Shown one piece after another: positions 1-11,450 of a DNA stretch of 64,000 nt. The DNA is from Piezodorus guildinii. Its lineage: Eukaryota > Arthropoda > Insecta > Hemiptera > Pentatomidae. Within the stretch, counting starts at the first letter, position 1. Each line of letters starts with the position of its first letter. The stretch lies in contig CM041293.1 of NCBI GenBank assembly GCA_023052935.1, positions 167,297,341-167,361,340 of the forward strand, read 5' to 3'. The notes below the pieces were generated by a model that saw nothing but the letters and a program-made list of their open reading frames with translations, had not been told where the DNA came from and did not search any database. A program made the position numbers and the translations under genes.

Positions 1-192
1 TAGAAGTCAGGACCCACTCCTCAATATCAATGTTTATATTCCGACTTTAGTGTCTAGACACAATAGGGTGATATCTAACTGGAAACTCAGTTCAATATTC
101 CTATTATCTTCTCAATTAAGTAAAGCGCCGATCAAAAAGAAACGTCCCAAATTTTAATCATAAAATATAATCAAATGTTTTAATTTAACTTA

Positions 193-640
193 CAGTGGAT
201 CAAAAAAGTATTGGCATACCCGACATTTTCCTTATTTCTCAAAAACTTTAAGCAAAATCATTTTCTTATAATTTATTTAAAACATTTGTATCAAACTATT
301 TTTTTTTTTTTCTGCCAAATAAAATGCCTAAGCTAAAGTTTTAGAGTGAGCTGAAAATTAAAACATGACTTTAGTGGTCAAAAAATTATTGGCACAGTTA
401 AGGAGAATTAAAAAAAATATGTTATTATGATAATTTGCTTATTATTTACCTTTTTTCAGCATGCCTCTAAAGGCATCTATTATGGCTTGGAGTCTTCGTG
501 GCATCGATGATATTAAGCTATTGATTGTTGTAAGTCCGATCCGAGCCCATACTTCTGATAAAGCATTTTGTAGAAGTTTTTTTGAAATTTTAGTTTTTCG
601 TACTTGTCCAGCATGAACTACAGATGCTATGGAATATATA

Positions 641-711
<71 letters not shown>

Positions 712-1140
712 TGGGGAGGGCTTTTGATTAGCCTCCGAACGTTGTAGAGCAACTATTCCTTTTTTTTATTAGCAGTATGCTTCGAAATCACTATTTTGCT
801 AAAATACAAATGTGTCCTTATTCCCCATATTTTCGACACTGATATTGATGTTATGACGTATTATGTCAACATACTTCTCTGTATTTATGATTACATCAAT
901 GAAACAGAAAATTCCGATACCACTCCATGGAGTCATGCTATGCAGCCCTAGACTAAAACACTCCCCCCGCCATGTTTAACAGTTGGCCTGACATCACTGA
1001 TTTGAAATGCAGTGTTTTGTTTTCTCCACAAATATTTGCAGCCATCAGGGCAAAAAATATTGAATTTTTTTTCATCTGAAAAGAAAACTTTTTTTCTGAA
1101 TTCTAACAGTTCTTTTATATAGAACTATATTGTTGGTTGA
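193..1140 (-). pseudogene. Tc1-like DNA transposon relic
   Basis: The left edge has a TA target (191-192) followed by a Tc1-type terminal repeat starting CAGTGGATCAAAAAAGTATT; a second, inner version of this repeat lies at 371-400, the IR/DR arrangement of many Tc1 elements. On the minus strand, 1040-1090 encodes the motif FSDEKKFN and then WRKQNTAF and TVKHGGGSVLV, typical of the DDE region of Tc1 transposases. The C-terminus is recognisable at 442-550 (SLISSMPRRLQAII), with the stop at 442-444. Frames are broken, the middle is interrupted by a TA microsatellite, and the N-terminal HTH half is missing: at about 1140 the sequence changes to a mariner. Seen: repeats and motifs. Inferred: an old inactive copy. 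Confidence 0.85.
642..708. repeat. (TA)n microsatellite
   Basis: About 65 bp of nearly pure TA dinucleotide, lying inside the Tc1-like relic between its C-terminal and central transposase segments. Confidence 0.97.
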
Positions 1141-1645
1141 CCTCACTTTTGAAGGGTTTCTTTCTTGAAATTAAAACTGTGGAGCATATTTCTAACTGTC
1201 TGCACGCTGAAAGTGTCGGATGTCGATGCGATCTCTGAAACTATGCAAGAGGCAGAAATACGCCGGAGGTCTTCCTCTGGGCAAGTTTTCCATGTCGGTA
1301 TCCCCAGCTGAAAACTAAGCGAACCAACGGCGAATGGTCCGTTCATTAACACTTTATTCCCCCAAACGCCTTGCAAATATTTCTAGCGGCCTCAGCTGCT
1401 GAATGGCCTAGATTAAACTCATACAAAAATATTACTCGAAAATCACGTGTTTCCATGTTCATATTTGGAGGTATACTAAAAAGTGGGTAATTGATTGGGA
1501 GGCTAATTTTTATAATACAAAGGTAGATGATTAGTACCTGTTTACTTTAAATATGTAAAATATCGGAAGAAAACAACCGAGACCTGCAAAATCCTTTATG
1601 TATTTCAGAAACTATAAAAAGGACATTTCATGTGAAACAACCCAA
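1141..1645 (-). pseudogene. mariner relic (N-terminal half)
   Basis: The right end has a mariner ITR (TTGGGTTGTTTCACATGAAA on the minus strand, ending at 1645) followed by TA. Reading leftward, the leader and the first codons (MNMETRDF, start at 1462) closely match the mariner at 28067-28796. The HTH region continues through LGHSAAEAARNICKAFG and a one-base frameshift near 1350, after which RWF-type HTH coding and a short open stretch to 1143 can be followed. The catalytic half and the other ITR are absent, replaced by Tc1 sequence. It is the same family as the 28 kb copy but a different deletion derivative. Confidence 0.85.
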
Positions 1646-2504
1646 TATAATGTCTAAACACTGACACTTTTGCTAATATAACTCCTTAAACATTATACAA
1701 GCCGGAAGGTTTACGATAATTTTATTCGTTTTTCCTAAATCAATGACAATAATAGGGATTTCAATTATCACCTTACATACAACATATCTAACATGTGATG
1801 AGAAATAACGGGAAATTCGGAGACTGGAATTGAAGATGGGGTAAATTAATCCAGATTCACTTTTATTTGTAATTAGGGAATGAATGAAGTGAGGTCGGCA
1901 AAGAGTGGGAGCGTGATGGTATGTTGCTGTCCGATATTTACAGCGTATTCGCTAACACCGGCTTCAGTAATTGGTCTCTAATTGAAACCGATCCGGAGGC
2001 AGAACACAAATCCGAATCGTTCTATTCAAGAGAGCTGGATCCAGTTACACACTGCGTTACAACATTTTTAAGCATTACTGGTTCAACTGCAATTTTTTTT
2101 TTCTCGGGATGTTACTTTCTTAACTCTTTTTCTACCTCTGAATTAGAAAAATGGACTTAAAATCATTCATGTAACTAACCAGGGGTAGTTAGATATTTAT
2201 TTGTTGAAATTACCACGAAAAATATTTGAACCTGACCAGAACGGATCCCGACTGGCCGAGTGTGCTGTTCGATGTTGTTATGATTACTACAAGCTTATTT
2301 TCATAATTATAGAAATCTGTTTTGATTTCCTAATGTTTGACGTATAATTCACGACGATAAAAATCAATACTAAAATGCTGAAAATTATTACACAATGATT
2401 TATCATTTCTAAATAACTATATTAAGGTATAGCTGTTTATATGGCTGTTAATAGGACATGAAAAGCACTAAATAATTCAAAGAAAAAAGTGTTTATCACC
2501 ACTG
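1646..2504. other. No clear gene; GC-richer unique stretch at 1915-2110
   Basis: Mostly AT-rich unique-looking sequence. 1915-2110 is less AT-rich and looks unlike any repeat in the window; it holds a 79-codon plus-strand open frame with no recognisable family. It could be a conserved non-coding element of the surrounding intron. No splice-flanked exon can be supported. Confidence 0.3.
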
Positions 2505-2730
2505 CTACTTTAAAAACAGAAACAGTGAGCCAATGGACACCCATAAGGACAAATAGCAGTGTACTATGAAATAAAATGATGGGTTATATATGAAAAAGCA
2601 ATTATATAATGAAAATAATAAGTCTTGAAAATGGGGAAACAGCCCCGAAACGTCGACAGATATGAAAAGCTTATGAAATAAAGTAATTAAATGACAAATG
2701 GAAGTCAACGTGTGCTCTTTTAAGTGTTCA
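2505..2730 (+). mobile_element. Penelope-like element terminal repeat, solo
   Basis: About 220 bp that recurs inverted at 14370-14590. The plus strand carries TCTTGAAAATGGGGAAACAG followed by CCCCGAAACGTCGAC (2621-2657). This is the layout of the hammerhead-like motif found in PLE terminal repeats (core, stem II GGGG/CCCC, then GAAAC), but the CUGAUGA core is decayed to CTTGAAA. No RT or endonuclease coding adjoins it, so it is read as a solo end. Confidence 0.6.
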
Positions 2731-2869
2731 TATTAAGAAAACCTTCCAAAAAAATTAAAAAAAGAAAATAATTTAAAAACGCTATATCTCTGATAATTCT
2801 GAACCAATATCAATGATTTTTTTTTTTTCATTTTGTAGGAAGAATTTTTAGTATTCATTTGATAATTAA

Positions 2870-2995
2870 GAAAAACGTATTTTTTATTCGTCATTCGGAT
2901 TCTGTGTATTTTAAAATGTAAGCCCTCGAATTTTGAGGGGGTGTAATTTTTTAAAAATTGTTTGTTCGAATACCAAGGTCCATTATTAAAAATAA
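2870..2995 (+). repeat. Diverged dispersed repeat (first copy)
   Basis: This stretch matches 4740-4870 in the same orientation (shared blocks around TTCGG-TTCT, AGCCCTC-AA, and AAAATAATAAA at the end). The two copies flank the Jockey-B LINE at 3470-4510, suggesting the LINE lies within or beside an older repeat of unknown type. The rest of 2731-3465 is AT-rich with poly-T runs and no recognisable gene. Confidence 0.5.
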
Positions 2996-3469
2996 TAAAT
3001 TAAAAGCATTTATACTCGACTTCGTTACTATTTTCTTTTCTTTTCTTTCGATATTTATTCAAATGAAGTTTCTACAAAAGTCCTGATTCCAGAACACTTT
3101 ACATTTTTATCTAACATCAATAATAACCAAGTTAGAAGAGAATCCGATCTCTTATAAGTTGTAGCTATTTTTTTTTTTTTTTTTTTTTGATTTGGTTCTC
3201 TTTGTTCATCGCAGTGTCTAAAAACTTTTTCGATTTTTCTCTATCTTCAAAAATAACAGAATCTTAGTGGAATTACATCTATTATGATTTGGTACTTGAA
3301 TAACTAGATATAGATAGATAAATTGATATGAGATTATTTTTTTTTTTGTTAATCGAGTTTTACTGATACTAAAATTCTATGCATATTTTTCTACATCTTA
3401 AAAGTTATGAGCGTGTCTATGGGTAAAATTTCAATTTATTTTTCTTTTTAAAAATTCTTTTGCTGGAAC

Positions 3470-4510
3470 CCGAGATTGCTTTACAAGCTCCATCTATTTC
3501 TACCTCCTACCTATTTTCTTATTATCCAGTCCTACCTCGCTGATAGATCTTTCAAAATAAATCACAATAGTTCCTATTCCTCCATTTTTTCTCAATCTGC
3601 TGGTGTTCCTCAAGGCAGCATCCTAGGGCACGTTCTTCATACAGTATATACAGCTGATATCCCAACCCATCCAAACATTTTTCTTTCTACCTATGCTAAT
3701 GACACGTGTGTGCTATCAGTAGATAATAATCCTGTTACAGCCTCCCACACTCTTCAATCCCACATCCAAGACCTTGAAGTATGGTGCGAGAAATGGAGGA
3801 TCAAAATTAATTCTAACAATTCCCACTAGATAACCTTTACCCTTCGTCGTAAACTAATGACATCCTGCCCTACAGTATCCTTTAATGACACTCCGCTAGC
3901 CCCTGTTGAACAGGTTCGATACCTAGGACTCCACCTTGATAAACGTTTAACTTGGAATCACCATACAAGACTGAAACGACAAGAAATTGCACGAAGTTTT
4001 CGACTAATTCAACACTTATCGGACAAACGCTCCAACCTTCCTCTTAATTACAAAAGACTTATTCATATGACCATCATCAGACCGATAAATCAATGGAGTA
4101 GAGCTATGGGGCTCTACTAAACCACCGAACTCATTTCGCATCCAATCTAAAATCCTGCGGAAAATCCTCCATGTTCCTTATTTTGTCACAAATAAACTCA
4201 TCCATAAAGACCTTAATATTCCATATGTCGCTGACTTAGTCCGAACCAGGTACCGTTCCTTCCATGACAAACTCCATTCCCACTACAATCCATTAGTTTC
4301 ATTCCTTGCTTCCTCATCTGACCCCTGATAATCCTCTGATGCGTCTGAAAAGAAGATGGCCACGAGACCTTCTAGTTTGGAATATTTTTAGAGTGCTGCC
4401 CCTGGGTAGTGGCTCTACGTGTATTTCAAGATCATTTTCTATATCACCATCCCATTTACTTGATGTATTTTTTTTATGCATTTGTAGATATCAATAAATA
4501 TGTTTAAAAA
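3470..4510 (+). pseudogene. Jockey-B LINE, 5'-truncated RT fragment
   Basis: Encodes the C-terminal part of a Jockey-type ORF2. Visible in order: a finger/palm segment ending SYLADRSFKI, the GVPQGSILG motif (about 3604), the catalytic box decayed from YADD to YAND (about 3690), then WRIKINSN, YLGLHLDKRLTW (about 3920), the RLKRQE arm, PLNYKRLI, and a C-terminal LKRRWPRDLLV with a tail ending in GTAGATATCAATAAATATG. The endonuclease and N-terminal RT are missing (5' truncation) and several stops and frameshifts break the frame. No RNase H is present, as expected for Jockey. Eight other fragments of this family occur in the window. Confidence 0.9.
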
Positions 4511-5468
4511 CATTATTTTGGTTGTAAACACTAATATTTTTTTCTCTTTTCAAAAATAAGTGATTTATTGAATTAAATCACTTTTAACTTGGCGCTATTA
4601 TAAAAATTACCAGTTGATATCATCACCTAGCTGTTAAAATCATCGTGGGATGCCATTGTATTTTTGTGGTGAACATCAAAAAGATTGGTCTGGTAGTTTC
4701 GAAGAAATGCCGCGGACGGCATACTGTGGACAATGAACAAACGGATTTTTTTAAATCGTTATTCGGGTTCTAAGTATCATGAAACTGGAGCCCTCAAATT
4801 TTAAGTGAAGGTAATATATTTTTTTGTTTGATTGGTCTATTACAAAGGTTCATTTTTGAAAATAATAAACCAACAAGTAGTGTTCCGAAAAGGAAACTAC
4901 ATACAGAAATAATATTTTAAAAGAAATTCTTTTAAATTATTCACAAACATTAGTTAAGCTTACTCGAGGGTACGAGCTTACTAAAACTTTCTAAAAGCCT
5001 TTATCACGAACCTTTCTGTTAATATAAAACTTTGATCTTCTAACCTCGCTCAACTACGTATTTCGAGAAAGTTCGCTCTAATACATTCGACTAAAAGTAA
5101 CTCTTACTTATGCTGTTATGACACATACTTCAACATTCTCCAAAATAATGCCACTCATTCAAGAGAAAACAAAAATTGAATATAACATTTTATGATGCCT
5201 AACTAGAAAGTGTCAAGAGTAAATAGTAAATAGTAAGTCAATAGGAAATTGTTTCTTTATTTGCAATGCTGCCCGAATTCATCTGGTTGCTTGTTACACA
5301 TTATACTTATCAATCTTTAATGGGCACGCTGAACATACACTTTTCTTTGTTTTTAACCTATTCTAATTACTTAAGATTGTATTAATTAAAGTTTATCGTA
5401 TTTATTAACATTATTAATTCCTCATACAAATCTTTTTCTCTCTTTGTCTACGTTTAAAATAAATTTTT
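4511..5468. other. Intergenic/intronic, second repeat copy at 4740-4870
   Basis: AT-rich, no gene seen. 4740-4870 is the second copy of the diverged repeat at 2870-2995; the rest shows nothing recognisable. Confidence 0.4.
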
Positions 5469-6025
5469 GAGAGAAGTTGGTTCAGGGTGCAGTCAATTGA
5501 ACACACAATTAAGCGCAAACTTAATTTATTGGTGCCAACGTTTTGGCCTAAATTATAGGCCTTCTTCAGGGTGGTTGTGTGAGCTGAGAAGGCGTCAGTC
5601 AACAACAATGGGCAATTATCTTGGCAACATTATCTTCATCAAAAAATATGTAGACGACATTTTCCTCATTCTTAATCCTTAAAAAATTCCTGAGATCCTT
5701 TCTTCGTTCAATTCTTACCACCCACGCCTTCACTTTACCATCGAATCTTAAGTAAATAACTCTCTTCTATTCCTTGACCTCCTAATCATAAGAAACCCTG
5801 ATCAAACTATATCCACTGACTGGTACACTAAACCTACTTACTCAGGTAGACTCTTAAATTAATACTCCCAGCACCCTTATCACCCCATTGTTGTTGACTG
5901 ACGCCTTCACAGCTCACACAACCACCCTGATGAAGGCCTATAATTTAGGACGAAACGTCGGCACCAATAAATTAAGTTTACGCCTAATTGTGTTAAATTG
6001 ACTGCGCCCTGAACCAACTTCTCTC
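5469..6025 (+). mobile_element. Penelope-like element with inverted terminal repeats
   Basis: Two 142-143 bp arms (5469-5611 and 5884-6025) are inverted copies of each other. The right arm carries CTGATGA (5927-5933), a GGCCTA/TAGG stem and GAAACGTCGG (5952-5960), the layout of the hammerhead ribozymes known from PLE terminal repeats; the left arm has the same in minus orientation with two core changes. Between the arms, 5605-5880 encodes PLE RT remains: KKYVDDIFLILNP (YVDD box, about 5647), HPRLHFTIES, LLFLDLLIIRNPDQTI and WYTKPTYSGRLLN, with stop codons. Inverted or partial terminal repeats are common in PLEs. The endonuclease domain and most of the RT are missing; the copy is dead. Confidence 0.85.
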
Positions 6026-6357
6026 ATATATACACACAGACAACCATTGTCGCTCCATAAAAATAAAAATTATATAATGTAAATATGAAGGCATCACATA
6101 ACATTCAATCATTTCTCTTCTTTTAGTGTATGTCAAAGTTTTATACGTAGTAAGAAAAGTACTTGGAATATTTTAGAGAATTTTGATTCAGCTTCCATGC
6201 TTTCATCAAAATTTAGAATTTATTAGTTATTTATTGCCGCCATGTTTTTCTAACGTTGGAGAATATATTTCTTTTATTCCTCTATGATATATCATCTGAT
6301 TCCAGTTTGTATTCATATATTTAGAATAACTATGTAAATATATGATAAATAAGCATA
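6026..6357. other. No feature seen
   Basis: AT-rich sequence between the PLE and the split SINE; nothing recognisable. Confidence 0.3.
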
Positions 6358-7262
6358 TCATCCTTCTATACCAAAAGTCTCAGGTTCAAACCCGCAGGTG
6401 GTCCTAGGACTTCTTAATGGGAGTAAAAAATCCTTAGTTATGCCGTCCTTTGGAGGGTGCATGAAAAGGTAGTCCCAAGCCAGTGCGATGTTGAAGATAC
6501 CTATCCTAATCCCTTGAATATTATCTAACATTCATAAATCTCAAATAAACTTATACATATATTATAATATCTTTTAATGAATATATCTTTTAATATTTTA
6601 AGTAATATTATCTTTTTACTTTCACTTACTATATATAGTAAGGGAAAGTATTGCGATCGTGAAAATTTTTGAATTTCAGTTTTCAATGGAAATACACATT
6701 TTAGGGTCCCCTGAGTCCAAATAACCAAGTCCCGCAAGAAGGTCTGTGTGTATGTGTATGTGTGGTAACTCCCGAGCGGAAACGGTAAGTCCTATGAATC
6801 TGAAATTTCATATTTAAGACAAATATACGTCTGAGACGTTACAAAACCTTTTTCATCAAAATGAGCTTACATGAAGAGCCACTTTAAACCATGCATTTTG
6901 CACCTTTTATCGATTTTCTCGAAAACAGTTTGATTAAACTCGCTATATCGATGTAAACTTTAATTAGCTTTAATATCATGTAGGTTTCATTCGGATAAAA
7001 ATGGTCTGATAGGGGTTAAATGCCGATATTTTCTTTCTCTAAAGTACCTTTAATTTTGTTAATTCTATAAAAAATAACTATATTAGCTTGTTACCACTGA
7101 TGAAAAACAGGTAAATATATAAATTGAATAAATTCGATACCCAACTAAAGGAGAAAACATAGGTTTCAAACATTAAACGTAGGTAGGAAAACTTTAAGAC
7201 TCTCATTGTATCATCGTTCGAGTAGCCACAGCATCGTAAAGTGATGTTAAATAAATAAACCT
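6358..7262 (+). mobile_element. SINE-2 copy, split by a DINE-like insert
   Basis: The head at 6358-6512 contains the B-box-like GGTTCAAACCC, the GCAGGTGGTCCTAGGA block and the ...CCTATCCTAAT block. The tail resumes at about 7160-7262 with AGGTAGGAAAACTTTAAGAC, a diverged GCATCGTCCGATTAGCC block and the terminal TGATGTTAAATAAATAAAC. The missing link seen in intact SINE-2 copies is replaced by about 650 bp, most of it a DINE-like element. Confidence 0.7.
6613..7160 (+). mobile_element. DINE-like non-autonomous element, partial
   Basis: Begins at the hairpin end (CTTTCACTTACTATATATAG, then TAAGGGAAAG), followed by the TATTGCGATCGTGAAAATTT block, a short imperfect GT microsatellite (about 6747-6765), the TCGCTATATCGATG block and the CCAACTAAAGGAGAAAACA block. 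It stops about 300 bp before the other terminus and abuts the tail of SINE-2. No protein is encoded. Confidence 0.7.
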
Positions 7263-7934
7263 ACAAGATAAATAAGTCGATTATTAGGTATTTGAAGAAT
7301 TTTTTATTTTTTAATTCTCTGTTTTTTTATATCTCCGACTATGGATACTATTAATATGGCTAAGACCCACTGATATTTAAGATCACTGAGATAAAAAAAA
7401 TAATATTAAATTAGTTGTATGAATTGATTTTAGAAATAACAGAAATTATTAATTAGAAATTGTCGGTTAAATAATCACAATAACCAGATAGAAAAAATTA
7501 GATTATCAGCATTTACAATACCATTTATTGTAAACGTCTGTTAATATCCATTACAAGATTGACATATGTTACATATTGGATACTATTACTCATGACAATA
7601 GCGTTTGTAATTGACTCATTGATAGATGGGTTGTGGTTGGAATCTATTTTAAAGTGATAGGATTTCGACGGCCCAGGCCGGTGGGATCAGTAACTAGAGT
7701 GAAGTTAGTTCATTAAATTAGTGTAATTGGATGAGTTGCATGTGGGATAATTGGCAAGCGGGGTGAGAATTGAGTGATGGTTGAGCTGAGAGCTTGAATC
7801 AGGCAGGCCCTTGTCAGAGGCTAATTGCTTAACTCCTTTCCCCGGGCTGCTTCTCTACTAGTGTATCCTCCATTACTATAACTTTATAAACAACCATTAC
7901 AGCTTTAATAAATAATTAATAATATATTAATTTT
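7263..7934. other. No gene; GC-richer unique block 7660-7875
   Basis: 7263-7650 is AT-rich with nothing recognised. 7660-7875 is markedly less AT-rich, not repeated in the window and without a convincing exon on either strand. It resembles a conserved non-coding block of an intron, by composition only. Confidence 0.3.
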
Positions 7935-8750
7935 TAGTTTCACTTATCTATACATGAAATATATAGTAAGGGAAAGTATTGCGATCGTGAAGATTTTCCA
8001 ATTCCAGTTGTCAACGGAAATACACGTTTTAGGGTCTCCTGAGTCCAAGTGACCAAGTCCCGAAAAAAGGCCTGTATGTCTGTGTGTGTTTGGTAAGTCT
8101 AGCGCATAACCCATAGGTCGTACGAAACTAAAATTTCATTTTTAAGAGAACTATAAGCCCGAGATGTTACAGCAACTTTTTCATCAAAATCAGCTTAAAG
8201 AAAGATGTACTTTATACCATGTACTTTGCACATTTTTACTATTTTCTTAAAAACGGCTCTAACGATTTTGATTAAACTCGCTTTATCAGTGTAAAATTTA
8301 ATGGGCTTTAAATCATGTATGTTTCATTAAGATTGAAATAGTCTAACAGGGCTTAAATGCCGATATTTTAAATTTCTCTAAAGTACGTTCAATTTTGTAG
8401 ATACTAAAAAAATAACAATATAACCTTGTTATCAACGATGAAAAACAGGTAAATTTATAAATCGAATGAATTCGATAACCAACTAAAGGAAAAGAGAAAT
8501 AATATCTTTTTAATGCAATTTTTGGTTTTTGAATATAATAACAGTAATATACCGTTGGAAAGCTAACGATTTTAGAAAAAAATGTTATCTTATACACGAG
8601 CTTGTAAAGGTTAATAAATAGTTAATAAAACTAACTGATGATTTTGGATAATAATGTAATAGATTTTTTAATAAAAAGCATGTTTCTATAGAAATTCAAT
8701 TTAATGAATTCTTTAACGGCTTCACTAAATATTAATTCCATTTCGTTCCA
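7935..8750 (+). mobile_element. DINE-like element, 3'-truncated
   Basis: Starts with a degraded hairpin end (TTTCACTTATCTATACATGA, then AATATATAGTAAGGG), then the GCGATCGTGAAG block, a TGTGTGTGTTTGG internal repeat, the GATTAAACTCGCTTTATC block, and the TTTCTATAGAAATTCAATTT block near the far end. The last ~100 bp (GGTAAGTGAAAG ... GCCCGCACCAGA) is missing because a Jockey-B fragment follows directly. Confidence 0.75.
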
Positions 8751-8995
8751 GAGGTTGCTGACTTGGTTAGATCCTGAACATTTATGACAAATTCCAATCC
8801 AACTCTAACCCCTTTCAATCCCTTCTTTCTCGATAGGACTGAGGCATCTGAAAAGATGAAGGCTCCGAGACCTTCTGATTGATAATATTTTTCGGAGTGT
8901 TGTCAATTTTTAGTTACTCTACATGTGTATCATGTCAATATTTATTATTTTCCTAATTTTAGTTGATGTATTCATTAGTAGAGTTATAAATCTCA
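8750..8995 (+). pseudogene. Jockey-B LINE 3' end fragment
   Basis: About 245 bp matching the last codons and 3'UTR of Jockey-B: a region equivalent to VADLVR, HDKLHS and the RRLKR...PRDLL end, then GTTGTCAATTTTTAGTTACT and a TGATGTATTCATTAGTAGAG tail. Heavily decayed. Confidence 0.75.
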
Positions 8996-9159
8996 ATGAA
9001 TATCAATCAACTAGACAATATTCTAATATTTAAAAAGAGAGAGAAAGAGATTAGGTTGGATTAGATTTTTATTGTCTTAGAGCCTGAGGCCCTTTCTTAC
9101 AGGGGGCTTAAATTTCTTTACATTAATTCTAGAAAATGTTAAATTTTCTATTAAACACA
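8996..9159 (-). repeat. Possible LINE 3' tail fragment
   Basis: 9060-9125 read on the minus strand gives GCCCCCTGTAAGAAAGGGCC, then CAGGCTCTAAGACAATAAA, a form seen at 3' ends of insect LINEs. A similar piece lies at 18845-18915. No coding is attached; the assignment is tentative. Confidence 0.3.
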
Positions 9160-9695
9160 CTACGTCATGGTGTCAAGTTGTCCTTACTTCAACACTTACT
9201 GGACAGACGCTCTAACCTTCCACTTAACTACAAAAGGCTCATCTATATTACCATCATAAGGCCTATCTTGACGTACGGAGTTGAGCTTTGGGGCTCTACT
9301 AAACCATCGAATTCTTCTCGTATCCAATCCTTACAATCCAAAATCCTTCGAAAAATCCTCAATGCTCCTTACTTTATCAACAAAAAACTCATCCATAAAG
9401 ACATTAATGTCCCATATGTCACTGATTTGGCCCGTAAGAAGCATCATTCCTTCCATGACAAACTCCACTCCCACATTAACCCACTAGTTTTAATCCTTGG
9501 TTCCTCTTCCATTCCTGGCAATCCTCCGAGGCGTCTGAAAAGATGGCCTCGAGTCCTTCTAGTGTCGATTACCTAGTGGAGTGTTGCCAATGGGCATATT
9601 CTCTTCATGTATATTATCTATATTATGAGCCAATTTACTTGATGTATTTACTAATACAGTAGTAAATTTCAATAAATTAATAAATAAAAAAAAAT
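9160..9695 (+). pseudogene. Jockey-B LINE 3' end
   Basis: 5'-truncated. An open frame of about 146 codons begins in flanking sequence and runs through LLDRRSNLPLNYKRLIYITI, RPILTYGVELWGSTKPSNSS, the SKILRKILNAPYF thumb region, VTDLARKKHH and RRLKRWPRVLLV. The 3'UTR ends TTGATGTATTTACTAATACA and a TAAATAAAAAAAA tail. It is one of the better kept copies but lacks the RT active site and endonuclease. Confidence 0.9.
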
Positions 9696-10153
9696 AAAAA
9701 ATATGTCCTAACGTCCAGGCAACTGCGTTGTACATTCGAGGCAAAAGAAATATTTATAATTTTATTTTTAAAAACTGAAAGGGGTTAATGATGGGCAATT
9801 ATGTAGTAAAAGAATATTATTTTCTGTTTAATAAAAAAATTGTAAGAAACAGTTTTTAGGAGTGAAGAAACCTAACTTGAGCACAGTATTTTAGAACACT
9901 TATTACAATCATTATTTCGACAAGATGATTTTAGGGTTAGAAACAAGCATTTAACTTAAGAATTTTATTGAATTATTTTTTCATTTCGTCTTAGAATAGG
10001 ATAATTTAATAATCAAGCTCCTTTTTTTTTTCTACCTTTTTGAGAACTATAGCTCTAGAATAAGACGTGTTTTTCGCATGCTGACGGAAGCGTTGGCCTC
10101 TGATGCTCTAATATTTTGCACAGTCTAATAGTTTTATGTCTATTTTCAACTTA

Positions 10154-10202
<49 letters not shown>

Positions 10203-10879
10203 TATATATATATACGTCAAAATGAGTGAACCATATTCCGGTGGATCCTCCTTTTAAGTTAAAAATATATTTCTTTTTTCGTTTGCGTCAGATGATTTGT
10301 TTCAGTACTAAGCAAACTCAATAATACATTTTATGTAGGTTATTATTAATACTTCAAAGTAAAAAACCGTTTGAAAATATTACAAAGAACAAATTGCTGT
10401 GAAACAAATAAGGAGAATGGACAAAAATACTCCAGAATAAATATATATTCGGAAAAAGCTTTGATATATTCACTTTGAGCTCTAGGGGTGGAATCACCGC
10501 CGGGTGATATAACAAGCGACAATAGTTATCCCCACCACCTCCGAAGGGAGGGGAGGGGGGTATGAATTATGTAACGTCCTTCTTGTATTCATAAACGGCA
10601 AAGACGAAAAGATTTTCCAGCTCCGATGGTTCAGATGAATTTGTTACCTCTCCTGGTTTTTATGCGACCATCTGTGGATCGAGGATGGAGGATCGTCACC
10701 AGCCGTTTTAACTGGGGGAATATCTGATGAGGGGCGGCTGATTTTTAAAAAGGCTTCAAAGCAGTTTATTGATGTTCACGAGTGAATCCAGTAAATTCAA
10801 ACCGAAGTATATAGGCTAGGTGAAATACACATATATAGTTCCAAGGTAGTAGGATAAAATCGATTTGTATGACAAGTCT
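9696..10879. other. No gene; TA microsatellite and a GC-richer block
   Basis: 10170-10214 is a poly-A/(TA)n tract. 10470-10745 is GC-richer, including a purine-rich GGGAGGGGAGGGGG stretch (about 10546-10560), unrepeated in the window and without a convincing exon. The rest is AT-rich and unrecognised. Confidence 0.35.
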
Positions 10880-11450
10880 TTTTTTTTATCAAACATTTTA
10901 TTTATATTTACAACTGGACATATAATATATACAACAAGTAAATGGGCTAATTTATACTTATGGGCGTATTAATGTCTTTTGAAGAAAATACTCAGTAGCC
11001 CTTCAATATCAATTTAATCAAAGTAGGTCTCGAGGCCATTACCTTTTTTATCGCCTCGCAGGATTGTCAGGAATAGATGGGAAGGATACGTTCAAGAGGA
11101 TTCATGTGGGTTGGGAATTTAGAATTATAAGAAGCATATGTTTTTCGGGCTAGCTTTGCGACAAATTCGATATTTAGGTCATTATGAATGATTTTATTCG
11201 TAACGAAATAAGGAGCATTTATTATTTTGCAAAGGATTTTAGATTGTAACGATTGAATGCGAGAGGAATAAGATGGTTTAACAGAGTCCCACAGTTCGAT
11301 TCCATAAGTCCAGATGGGTCTGATGATGGTAACATAAATGAGCTTTTTGTAATAAATTGGAAGTTTTGAATGTTTGTCTAGTAAGTGTTGTGGTAATCGG
11401 TATCTATAGGCAGTTTCTTGTCGTTTAAGTCTCGATTGGGGAATGAGAAA
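10880..11450 (-). pseudogene. Jockey-B LINE 3' end
   Basis: Minus-strand copy with its poly-A tail at 10880-10888 (poly-T on plus). It carries the family 3'UTR (TACAACTG, TTGTATATAATAT), the RRxKK...PRD C-terminus, the LDLA.K.Y region, LRKILNAPYF, the GVELWDSVKPSYSS equivalent and, at 11390-11440, the LKRQETAYR.. arm. Broken by stops; truncated before the RT active site. Confidence 0.85.

Noticed and set aside
1921..2160. 79-codon frame as a possible host exon
   Set aside because: Lacks a recognisable domain or convincing splice borders; kept only as a unique block.
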